From Leptospira koniambonensis (GTDB taxonomy: Bacteria; Spirochaetota; Leptospiria; Leptospirales; Leptospiraceae): a DNA stretch of 64,000 bases. Where the stretch lies: the NCBI RefSeq assembly GCF_004769555.1, contig NZ_RQFY01000001.1, positions 496,001 to 560,000 of the forward strand, given 5' to 3'. The first letter of the stretch is position 1, and each line of letters begins with the position of its first letter. Both the position numbers and the translations under genes were made by a program. Of this stretch, positions 43,847 to 52,391 are shown in pieces. The notes beneath the pieces are model-generated. The model was given only the letters and a program-made list of their open reading frames with translations, ran no database searches and had not been told where the DNA came from.

Positions 43847-44974
43847 TTAAATTTCTTGGATCTGTGGAAATGTAATATAGAAGGTCGCACCCTTGTCCAC
43901 TTCACCTTCTGCCCAAACTTTTCCACCATGACGAGTGACAATCCTATGAACGATCGCAAGTCCTATGCCGATCCCCTCGAAATCCCGATTATCGTGTAGT
44001 CTTTGGAACACTCCGAAAAGTCTGTTCTGGTATTTCATATTAAAACCGGCGCCATTATCTTTTACGAAGTAAGTATTTTCTCCGTTGGATTGGTTACATC
44101 CTATCTCTACAATCGGTTTCTCTTTTTTGGAAGAATACTTGATCGCATTAGAGATCAAATTTATAAAAACCTGACCGAGTAATTCTATATCTCCCATCAC
44201 TGGAAATAATTCTCCAATCTGGATCTTTGTTTTTTCATTTTGTGTTCCTGTTTGTAATTCATCCAGAGTATGTTGCACAAGTTCTGAAACATTTACTATA
44301 GTTTTAGTAATTTCCTTTTTACCCATTCTAGAAAGTAGAAGCAGACTATCTATCAGACTGTCCATCTTGAGAGTGCTTCCTATGATCACTCCCAGTATCC
44401 TTTTTGCCTCATCGTCCAGATCTTTTGCGAAATCTTCCTGAAGTATTTTTGCAAAACCTTCTATAGCACGTAACGGTCCTCTTAAGTCATGGGAAACAGA
44501 ATAACAAAATGCATCCAGTTCCTTGTTCGCAATTTCTAATTCTTCATTTTTCTTTTGTAGATCCTGATTTAGATTATAGAGAGAGATCTCCTGCATATGC
44601 TTATCTACAAAAAATTTCACCTTATTTCGAAGTATTTGAGGCTCGAAAGGTTTGGTGATGAAGCTGAACGCTCCTCTTTCGTACCCTTTAAATACGTTCA
44701 GATTATCCGTGTACACGGCAGAGATAAAAATAAAAGGAAGCCTGGAGGTCTTCTCTTCTTCCCTTAGAATACTCGCCAATTCGTATCCGTCCATTTCTGG
44801 CATTTGGATATCCAACAATGCCAACGCAAAATCATGATGTAATGTTGCTCTTAATGCCTCGTTACCGCTTAACGCACGGATCAGATCCACATCTAGATCT
44901 TTCAATACAGTTTCCAATGCGACCAGGTTTTCCGGCCTATCGTCTACGATCAGGATTTTAGGCTTAGTATTCAT
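43847..44974 (-). CDS. Receiver-histidine kinase protein (HisKA type)
   Basis: 375-residue soluble protein with an N-terminal receiver (acceptor Asp55 in ALLDIQMPEMDG), a coiled-coil linker (about 125-150), a HisKA domain with CYSVSHDLRGPLRAIEGFA, and an HATPase domain (NLISNAIKYSS, DNGAGFNMKYQ, GIGIGLAIVHRI). The H-box is of the phytochrome-kinase kind. It follows the 1219-residue hybrid kinase by four bases, the same hybrid-kinase then REC-kinase order as at 31247/30066, and its stop is two bases from the convergent soxR stop. Confidence 0.9.
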   Translation of the reverse strand: MNTKPKILIVDDRPENLVALETVLKDLDVDLIRALSGNEALRATLHHDFALALLDIQMPEMDGYELASILREEEKTSRLPFIFISAVYTDNLNVFKGYERGAFSFITKPFEPQILRNKVKFFVDKHMQEISLYNLNQDLQKKNEELEIANKELDAFCYSVSHDLRGPLRAIEGFAKILQEDFAKDLDDEAKRILGVIIGSTLKMDSLIDSLLLLSRMGKKEITKTIVNVSELVQHTLDELQTGTQNEKTKIQIGELFPVMGDIELLGQVFINLISNAIKYSSKKEKPIVEIGCNQSNGENTYFVKDNGAGFNMKYQNRLFGVFQRLHDNRDFEGIGIGLAIVHRIVTRHGGKVWAEGEVDKGATFYITFPQIQEI

Positions 44975-44978
44975 AAAT

Positions 44979-47900
44979 TTAACGACTCAACCAAACTCTC
45001 ATCAAGGAAAGTAATCTTTCTACATCTACAGGTTTTGAAATATAATCGTTTGCACCTGCATCTATACATTTTTGACGATCATCCTTCATTGCCTTTGCAG
45101 TAAGCGCAATGATTGGAAGTTTATTGTATTTAGCGTCGGAACGTATATGTTTCATGGTTTCGTATCCGTCCATCTCAGGCATCATGATATCCATTAGAAC
45201 AATATCCATATCCTGCCTGGAATCCAGAGAGGTAAGAGCGGTCTTCCCATTATCCGCTTTAAATACTTCCATTCCCCTATCTTTTAGGATTTTAGATAAT
45301 GCGAATACATTCCTCATATCATCATCCACTAGCAGAACTTTCTTTTTCTGAAAAATAGCTTCCTTATCATAAAGATTGTTTATGATCTTTTGTTTTCCTT
45401 CTGGAAGCTTACTTATTGTCCTATGTAAAAATAAAGCAGTTTCATCCAATAATCTTTCTTCTGATTTTACTCCTTTGATTATAATACTTTCTGCATATTT
45501 TTGGAGTTCCGCATTTTCTTCCCTGGTTAGTTCTTTTCCAGTATAGATAATAATAGGAGGCATGGTTTGACCTTTTATTTTTTCCAGCTCGTAGATAAGT
45601 TCGAATCCGCTCATGTCCGGAAGACCTATATCTAAAACGATACAGTCGAAATAATTTTCTTGGTAAGCCTTGATTGCATCCTTACCATTACTTGCCTCGA
45701 AACATTTTACGTCCCCGTTACCGATCAGCTTTCTCATGGCAATCCTGGAACTATCATCATCCTCTATGATCAGAAGATTTTTCATTTTACGATTAATAAA
45801 GTTCTCTATTCGATTGAATGCCTCTTCCAATTCCTTTTTGTTTACTGGTTTTACCAAATATTCTACGGCACCTTCTTTAATAGGTTCTATAGAATACTCA
45901 CTACCCGAAATTACATGAACAGGAATATGCCTCACTTTAGGATTCGATTTGAGTTCATTCAGGACAGTATGACCATTGATCCCAGGAAGATTTAGATCTA
46001 ATATAATCGCGCTCGGTAAATGTTTTTCAGCAAGCACCAGCCCATCCTCACCCGTAGAGGCGGATAAACATTTAAAATCCTTATCATGAGCCTGTTTGAT
46101 CAAAACGGATGCGAATTTCAAATCGTCTTCGATCACCAAAACTACTTTATCATTCTCTAAAATAGTATTTCTATCATCCTCTGCGTTTGGAGAATCTATA
46201 AATCTATTTTCCCTAAGGGCATAAGGGACTTTTGTTTCTAAAGAATGACTTTCTTGCGGGAAAGAAGAAGTAGAGGCAAAAGTTTCTTTTTGGATCTCTA
46301 AAGGGAGCAAAAGAGAGAATGTAGATCCTTGGTTGATCTTACTTTCTAAATTGATATAACCTCCTAAAATTTTGGCCAATTCTCTGGAGATAGATAATCC
46401 AAGACCAGTTCCACCATATTTACGGGAAGTACTTCCATCCGCCTGTTGAAATGCTTCGAATATAGACATTTGTTTTTCTTCAGGGATACCAATTCCAGTG
46501 TCTGAAACAGATATTAGGATTTTCTGATGTCCATCCGGACGGATTTCTATAGAGATTTTTCCTTTTTCAGTAAATTTTAAAGAATTAGACAATAGATTTT
46601 TGAGTATCTGGTTCAAACGCAGAGGGTCCGTAAAAATAAATTCAGGTGAGTCTGAAGTTATATTACCTGTTAAACTTAATCGTTTTTTATCTGCCTGGTG
46701 TTTAAAATCTCTCAGCAACCCATCCACAAATTCTCGAAGTGATACTTTTTCAATATTGACCTGCATTTTTCCGGATTCAATTTTAGAAAGATCCAATACT
46801 TCGTTGATCAGAACGAGCAGATCTTGGCCGCTTTTATAGATGATATTTGCACTTTCCACTTGATCAGAATTCAGATTCTTTTTACTGTTTTCAGATAGGT
46901 CCTTAGAGAGGATCAAAAGACTGTTTAAAGGTGTCCTAAGTTCATGGGACATGTTAGCTAAAAATTCCGATTTATATTTGCTGCTGACTTCTAGCTGTTT
47001 ACTTTTTTGTTCTATATCTACTTTGGCCGCTTCAACTTCTTTGTTCTTTGCTTCCAAGGATTGGGTTTGTTCCTCTAATTCTTCATTCGTGATCCTAAGT
47101 TCTTCTTGTTGTTGTTTTAGAGTTTGGGTCTGCTCCTCCAACTCCTCGTTCATTTGTTTCAATTCTTCCTGCTGAGATTGTAGTTCCTCGCCTTGGGCCT
47201 GGGTTTCTTCTAATAACTCTTGGATCTTTTTTCTAGAGATGGCAGAATATATGCTAATCCCTATATTCTCCATACAATTTTGAGAGAATTCAACTTCCAA
47301 CTCAGTGAATCGGTTTAATTTTCCTATCTCTATCACTCCCAGAGTTTGGCCTTCATATAAAAATGGCAGGACGAGCAGATTTGTAGGTTTTGTATCTAAG
47401 ATAGAAGAAACAATTCGTATCTGTTCATCCTTCAGATCGGTCAATAGTATTGCTTTTTGTTCGAATGCAACTTGGCCTACTAAACCTTCTTTGAGAGAAA
47501 ACTTTTCAGAATTTTTTCCTCCGCTAAAAGCATACTCTCCAGTCAATCTAAGAGATTTATCTCTCTCATCTAAAAGATAAATGGCACCTATTTGTGCTTT
47601 CACGTATTCACCCAAAAAATTTACGATTTCTTGAGCGAGAACTTCTACGCTCTGGTCCCCTTTCAATTTTTCGTTCAATTGATTTTGGCCTTGGGTTAAC
47701 CAATTATGCCTTTCGTTCTCTGAAGTTGTTTGTCGAAGAGCCTGGGTCATCTTCTTTAGTGCAATTCCCAAAGCATCCTTCTCAGATCTGGGAACAGGAT
47801 CCATGGAATAATTTCCGGAAGCGACTGTGTTTGCATTATATGTAACTTCTCTAAAACTTTCGTTGATATTCACTAAAGAATCAAATATCAATTTGAGTTC

Positions 47901-48638
47901 GTCCTTAGTAGGATCCGAGAGTGTCTGCCCAGTGAACTCCCTACCTGCGATCTTTTCCGCCTCGCCAGCCATAAAACGAATTCTTTTTGTGATACTTATA
48001 ACGATCCAATATGCAAAAGCCACAACCACAGACGCACTTAAGATAACTATAACGATCAAAAAGGAGAAGGTATATTCGTAATCTTTGATATTTGTCTGTT
48101 TTTCGGCCTCCATGGCTTTCTGGTTTTTTTCCACTATCTTGATGATCTGTTTGATTGCCAGATCCCTTAAGGTAAGTCCCCTTCCTGCAGAAAGGACAAA
48201 TGCCTTTTCATTATCATTTTTTAATGCGAGTGAAACGATCTCATCTAGATAGACCTTGAATTCTTTCCAGGTAATCTTAAATTCTCCTAATAATCTCTTG
48301 CCCTCCTCATCCAAAAGCCCGTCCAGTTGAAATATTTTTTCGTCTACTGCTTCGGAAGCAAGATTGAATCGATCCCTGAAATATCCCATTTTCGTAGGAG
48401 ATTTTTCTAGGATGATATTTTTTTCATGGCGAGTCGCTTCTAAAAGATTGATCAAAATTTCATTGGATAGATTCACTTTTTTTGCGGCACCATCTACGAT
48501 CTTCTGTAATCTAAAATTAGATTCAGATAGTTTATCTATCATAAATATGGATGTGCCTACGAGTATCGAAAGCAGTATGGAAAAACCTATAAATAATCTA
48601 GCTCGGATAGTTAAGTTTCTAAAATACACGTTAACCAC
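44979..48638 (-). CDS. Membrane hybrid histidine kinase with HAMP, GAF and three receivers
   Basis: 1219-residue kinase. Two membrane helices (about residues 13-33 and 192-213) flank a helical periplasmic sensor of the four-helix-bundle type. HAMP (about 214-300), GAF (about 325-470), a Glu/Gln-rich coiled coil, HisKA (His565 in [11 protein letters not shown]) and HATPase follow, then three receivers with intact acceptors (AIILDLNLP, CIVLDIGLP, IVLMDIMMP). Its C-terminal half is a paralogue of the poly-HAMP kinase; the input half differs. It overlaps cheB by eight bases, so cheR, cheB, this kinase and the REC-kinase form one operon. Confidence 0.92.
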   Translation of the reverse strand: MVNVYFRNLTIRARLFIGFSILLSILVGTSIFMIDKLSESNFRLQKIVDGAAKKVNLSNEILINLLEATRHEKNIILEKSPTKMGYFRDRFNLASEAVDEKIFQLDGLLDEEGKRLLGEFKITWKEFKVYLDEIVSLALKNDNEKAFVLSAGRGLTLRDLAIKQIIKIVEKNQKAMEAEKQTNIKDYEYTFSFLIVIVILSASVVVAFAYWIVISITKRIRFMAGEAEKIAGREFTGQTLSDPTKDELKLIFDSLVNINESFREVTYNANTVASGNYSMDPVPRSEKDALGIALKKMTQALRQTTSENERHNWLTQGQNQLNEKLKGDQSVEVLAQEIVNFLGEYVKAQIGAIYLLDERDKSLRLTGEYAFSGGKNSEKFSLKEGLVGQVAFEQKAILLTDLKDEQIRIVSSILDTKPTNLLVLPFLYEGQTLGVIEIGKLNRFTELEVEFSQNCMENIGISIYSAISRKKIQELLEETQAQGEELQSQQEELKQMNEELEEQTQTLKQQQEELRITNEELEEQTQSLEAKNKEVEAAKVDIEQKSKQLEVSSKYKSEFLANMSHELRTPLNSLLILSKDLSENSKKNLNSDQVESANIIYKSGQDLLVLINEVLDLSKIESGKMQVNIEKVSLREFVDGLLRDFKHQADKKRLSLTGNITSDSPEFIFTDPLRLNQILKNLLSNSLKFTEKGKISIEIRPDGHQKILISVSDTGIGIPEEKQMSIFEAFQQADGSTSRKYGGTGLGLSISRELAKILGGYINLESKINQGSTFSLLLPLEIQKETFASTSSFPQESHSLETKVPYALRENRFIDSPNAEDDRNTILENDKVVLVIEDDLKFASVLIKQAHDKDFKCLSASTGEDGLVLAEKHLPSAIILDLNLPGINGHTVLNELKSNPKVRHIPVHVISGSEYSIEPIKEGAVEYLVKPVNKKELEEAFNRIENFINRKMKNLLIIEDDDSSRIAMRKLIGNGDVKCFEASNGKDAIKAYQENYFDCIVLDIGLPDMSGFELIYELEKIKGQTMPPIIIYTGKELTREENAELQKYAESIIIKGVKSEERLLDETALFLHRTISKLPEGKQKIINNLYDKEAIFQKKKVLLVDDDMRNVFALSKILKDRGMEVFKADNGKTALTSLDSRQDMDIVLMDIMMPEMDGYETMKHIRSDAKYNKLPIIALTAKAMKDDRQKCIDAGANDYISKPVDVERLLSLMRVWLSR

Positions 48639-49200
48639 TCTTTCCCAATTGGATCAGAAGTTTCTGGATCTCTTCTATAGGAAGAATATAATCTACCGAA
48701 GAAGTAGATATCGCATGTGCTGGCATAGAAGGAGATTCCGCGGTCTCGGGGTCTTGTACGATAGTCAATCCGCCTTCTTCTTTTATTTTTTTAAGTCCAA
48801 GAGCTCCATCCGAATTGGAACCTGTCAAAATAACCCCGATCAATTCGTTCCTGTAAACTTCTGCAGCTGATTCAAAAAATACATCTATGGACGGTCTTGC
48901 AAAATTCACCTTTGATTCTGTACTTAATGAAAAGGTTCTATCTTTTTCTACCAAAAGATGGTAATTTGCAGGAGCCATATAAATATTCCCTCGTTCTATT
49001 TGTTCTTTTTCATTTGCTTCTTTCACAAACAATTTACAGAGTTTATCCATACTCTCTATCCAGTATCCATCCGAACGAGGACTCAAGTGTTGCACGATCA
49101 CTATCGGGATAGGATAATTTTGCGGCAGAGAAGGTAAAAGTTTTGTAAGAACATTTAACCCTCCAGAAGAAACTCCGATTACGATCGCGTCGTATCCCAT
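48631..49200 (-). CDS. Stand-alone CheB-type methylesterase
   Basis: 189-residue CheB catalytic domain without a receiver. The catalytic Ser11 is in IGVSSGGLN, His in IVIVQHLSPRSDG, and Asp in LTGSNSDGALGLK. It would remove methyl groups from glutamates of a receptor or sensor. Lacking the regulatory receiver, it may be controlled by contact with the partner kinase. It lies 18 bases after cheR and overlaps the hybrid kinase, whose coiled coils could be its substrate; this is inference. It is not part of a flagellar chemotaxis cluster. Confidence 0.9.
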   Translation of the reverse strand: MGYDAIVIGVSSGGLNVLTKLLPSLPQNYPIPIVIVQHLSPRSDGYWIESMDKLCKLFVKEANEKEQIERGNIYMAPANYHLLVEKDRTFSLSTESKVNFARPSIDVFFESAAEVYRNELIGVILTGSNSDGALGLKKIKEEGGLTIVQDPETAESPSMPAHAISTSSVDYILPIEEIQKLLIQLGKSG

Positions 49201-49218
49201 AAATTTAATTAAAGATCC

Positions 49219-50043
49219 TTAATACTTCTTCTTGAATATTTTCTGCCTAAGATCTAATTCTTGGTAGGCATCTTTTAGTTCACTGAAATACATCCCTTCT
49301 TTCGAACCCAAACAAAGAACTCCTCCATTGATCAAACTTTCATAAAACATTCTATGCACCTTGTTCTGAAGTTCCCTTTTGAAATAAATAAGTACATTCC
49401 TGCATAATATCATATGCACTTCTGCAAACACGCTGTCGGTCACTAGGTTATGATTTGCCCAGACTATATTCTTCTTTAGATCTTTATTCATGATTGCCAT
49501 ATTTTCATCGGCGGTATAATAATCAGAAAAAGAGGACCTTCCCCCAGAAGCTTGGTAATTGGCAGTATATTCCTTTATTAGATTATTCGAAAATATGCCT
49601 AGCTTGGCGTCGTCCAAAGCACGCTGATTAAAATCTGTTGCGTAAATGGTTGTTCTCTCGATAAGACCCTCTTCCAATAGAAGGATTGCCATGGAATACG
49701 CTTCTTCGCCGGTGGAACAACCCGCATGCCAGATCTTTATAAAAGGATACGTTTTTAAGATAGGTATGATCTTTTCACGAACGGATCTATAAAAGTTTGG
49801 ATCTCTGAACATCTCTGTAACCGTGATGGACAGATCATGCAAAAGATCGTTCGCAAAACTTTTATTATGTAGAAGTTGAAACTGCATCTCCGAAACCGTA
49901 CTATATCCCGATAATACCATCCGATTCGTGATCCTGCGTTTTATATGAGCATCTGAATATTGCCTAAAGTCGTACCCATATTTCTGATAGATAGCCTCCA
50001 ATAATAAATCGATCTCTATCTCAGTACTATCCTTAGCTGCCAT
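49219..50043 (-). CDS. CheR-type protein-glutamate methyltransferase
   Basis: 274-residue SAM-dependent methyltransferase. The N-terminal helical domain has YGYDFRQYSDAHIKRRI, and the SAM-binding motif is WHAGCSTGEEAYSMAILL (about residues 105-122), with DFNQRALDDAKLGIFS and the CRNVLIYFKRELQNKV signature later. It heads the cheR-cheB-kinase operon. Such sets occur in signalling systems other than chemotaxis, where methylation tunes a hybrid kinase. Confidence 0.92.
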   Translation of the reverse strand: MAAKDSTEIEIDLLLEAIYQKYGYDFRQYSDAHIKRRITNRMVLSGYSTVSEMQFQLLHNKSFANDLLHDLSITVTEMFRDPNFYRSVREKIIPILKTYPFIKIWHAGCSTGEEAYSMAILLLEEGLIERTTIYATDFNQRALDDAKLGIFSNNLIKEYTANYQASGGRSSFSDYYTADENMAIMNKDLKKNIVWANHNLVTDSVFAEVHMILCRNVLIYFKRELQNKVHRMFYESLINGGVLCLGSKEGMYFSELKDAYQELDLRQKIFKKKY

Positions 50044-50232
50044 ATTTTAATATTTTATAAAACTTCCCTGAGCCAAACCGAGGGGATATTCTACGGTTTT
50101 TAGGAAACGGAAATCAACTATTTATTTCAAATTTGAGGCAAAATGGAGGAAATTATGCGGTTTTAATCGGAAGGGATTTAGTCATAAAATCTAGGAACTG
50201 AGATCTCCCTCAAGGACCCCCATTAGAATGGA

Positions 50233-51429
50233 TTAATAGATCCCGTCAGAATCGTAGAAAAAGGAGGCTCCAGGCATGATATAAATTTCAGTTAAAACCT
50301 GTTTGGAATGATGACTCATTTGCCCCAGATCTATATTCGGGAAACGTAATAGATAATCATTTGTAGAGACACTTCCTATAGTGTTACCCACATACATAGA
50401 ATAAGATCTAGTAATATCTTGTCGGATCAACCCGATATCTAAACTGAATCTGCAGTATCTAAAAGATGACTCGAACATAAAGATGGTTCCCTTATCTGAA
50501 ACCTTTCCTGCATATGCAGGAACAGAGATACTATAAGTTCCAGGTCCTGCGGAAATTGACTCTTGCAAAACTTGAGTTCCTATTGCGGAAAAATCCCCCT
50601 TTCTATCCAGATATTCCAAACGAGAACGGATCTCCCACCATTCAGTAATTTTGAATTTCAGATAGATCCCAGGAAGGACACCCTTCATGGAAAAATTAGA
50701 TTCTACATTTCCGCCTACGGACCAAGTCGCCTTATCCGGAACAGGAGCACCAGGGCGAGAAGTAGAATAAGACCCATAAGAACTAGTATCTTGTTCAGTA
50801 TATCTATGAAAATTTACAGAAGGCCCAATCCTAAATCTGGAAGTAAAAGGATGAATATAAGAAAATCTTAAATGATCATTTATTCCGTTAAATCTAAGCA
50901 ATCGATTCCCTTCGAATGCAGAAGCCCAATATAGATCCGTTCTAGGAGTAATAAAACTTGCGGAAGCAGGTTCTTCTTTACCATATTTTCCTAATGCAGA
51001 ATTTCTAGCAGATTGGATCTCAAAACGATTTTTCCATCCATAACTGATATCCCAGGCTTGGGTTTGGACTCCTAAAGATTTCGCTTCTTTATATGGAAAA
51101 GAAGAAGGAGAATCAGGATCCATTAGATTTCGTAAAATAGAATCCTTGGACCAAGCAGGTCCTGTTTCATTCAATATAGCAGGAGAAAGATTTCCAATTC
51201 CTGCACCAGCTCGAAACATCAATCTATGTTCGAAAACTTTACTAAACTTATCATTTGGATCAGTAAACCAAGAAGAAGTTTCTTTAGGAGTCTCGTCCTG
51301 CTTAGGTGCAGGTTGTTGCTCTGTCTTTTCCGGCTCCAGAGTTTGGCCTTGGGCAAAAACTGGGTTTATAAAAGATAATAATAATAAACTTAATAAAATT
51401 CTAAAATTCAAAATGGGAGAGAATTTCAT
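50233..51429 (-). CDS. Putative outer-membrane protein, 398 aa
   Basis: A signal peptide (residues 1 to about 26, ending NPVFAQG) is followed by a Pro/Glu-rich linker and then alternating hydrophobic/aromatic strands with Tyr and Trp at intervals, suggesting a beta-barrel. I do not recognise the family. The C-terminus ends in Tyr, compatible with barrel insertion. It lies ten bases after the OmpA-domain lipoprotein and is probably co-transcribed with it, suggesting a cell-envelope role. Confidence 0.7.
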   Translation of the reverse strand: MKFSPILNFRILLSLLLLSFINPVFAQGQTLEPEKTEQQPAPKQDETPKETSSWFTDPNDKFSKVFEHRLMFRAGAGIGNLSPAILNETGPAWSKDSILRNLMDPDSPSSFPYKEAKSLGVQTQAWDISYGWKNRFEIQSARNSALGKYGKEEPASASFITPRTDLYWASAFEGNRLLRFNGINDHLRFSYIHPFTSRFRIGPSVNFHRYTEQDTSSYGSYSTSRPGAPVPDKATWSVGGNVESNFSMKGVLPGIYLKFKITEWWEIRSRLEYLDRKGDFSAIGTQVLQESISAGPGTYSISVPAYAGKVSDKGTIFMFESSFRYCRFSLDIGLIRQDITRSYSMYVGNTIGSVSTNDYLLRFPNIDLGQMSHHSKQVLTEIYIMPGASFFYDSDGIY

Positions 51430-51439
51430 TCAGATCCTC

Positions 51440-52147
51440 TTAATACACGATCCGAACTGTTCCGACATATATTTCGGTTCTTCGATTCTTTTTTTCTGAG
51501 AAGAAAGTATCTACGATCTTGCGCAAATCTGCGTATCCATCTACTTCCTTAAATCTTTCCTCTGTAATATCGTGAGATTGTTTAAGTTCTTGTTTTACTG
51601 CCTGAGATCTTTCTTTACTCAATTTTAAATTTGAAGTAAATGACCCCGGAGTATCTGTATGTCCCCCGATCCTAACATTTGTTTCAGGATAAGCAACTAA
51701 CGCGTCTGCGATTTTAGAGATAAGTTCCTTTGCCTTTGGGGTCAAAGTAGATCTTCCGGAAGGAAACGCAACGTCCCCATCTATGGTGATCAAAAGTTCT
51801 TTTAACTTTTTATCTTCTTCTATTCGTTTGAGTTCTACACCAGGAGCCTTAAGACCTTCTTCTGATTGTTCAAATGTTGTACCGGAATATTCGAATGCCT
51901 TTTTCAAGCCACGATACATGATCTCCAGGTAATTTGGAGTTCCTAAATCATCTAATGAGCCTTCGCTTAATTTGCCTAAGGCCTCTTCTTTAGAGTTTGC
52001 AGGAATTTCGTCTTCAGGGACGCATCCACAGAATTTTTGGAATGATTTAGACTCCATAATAGCATATCTGGTCCGAGCACAGTTCAGGAACAAAAGTGAT
52101 ATGAGTAAGAAGAATAAGAATAATATACGAGAATTAAAAATCAGCAC
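51440..52147 (-). CDS. OmpA-family lipoprotein
   Basis: 235-residue envelope protein. The hydrophobic signal ends in a lipobox LLFLNC (Cys23), and a C-terminal OmpA domain (about residues 115-232) carries GGHTDTPGSFTSNLKLSKER, which in this family binds diaminopimelate of peptidoglycan, with Asp and Arg at the usual places. It should tether the outer membrane to the cell wall, like Loa22 of Leptospira, though I cannot say it is that gene. The start is a GTG at 52147; no ATG precedes the lipobox. Confidence 0.87.
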   Translation of the reverse strand: MLIFNSRILFLFFLLISLLFLNCARTRYAIMESKSFQKFCGCVPEDEIPANSKEEALGKLSEGSLDDLGTPNYLEIMYRGLKKAFEYSGTTFEQSEEGLKAPGVELKRIEEDKKLKELLITIDGDVAFPSGRSTLTPKAKELISKIADALVAYPETNVRIGGHTDTPGSFTSNLKLSKERSQAVKQELKQSHDITEERFKEVDGYADLRKIVDTFFSEKKNRRTEIYVGTVRIVY

Positions 52148-52391
52148 TCGAGTTCGGTTAGAAGAAGAAAGTTATGACCCTTGTGCAGGATAGAGTCCGG
52201 ACAAGATACTATTTTTTATAATATTCATGAAGTCTTATGTAAGTTTTAGAATTTTCTGAAAGACGAAATCACTACTTGGCACTTAAGGAATGGTCTAAAA
52301 CTTTTTTACGAAATTTCTGAAAAAGGTTAGAGTTAATATTCGTCTGAGAATGCGTAGACTTAAACTGCAGAATATTACTGGACCGAGGTCG

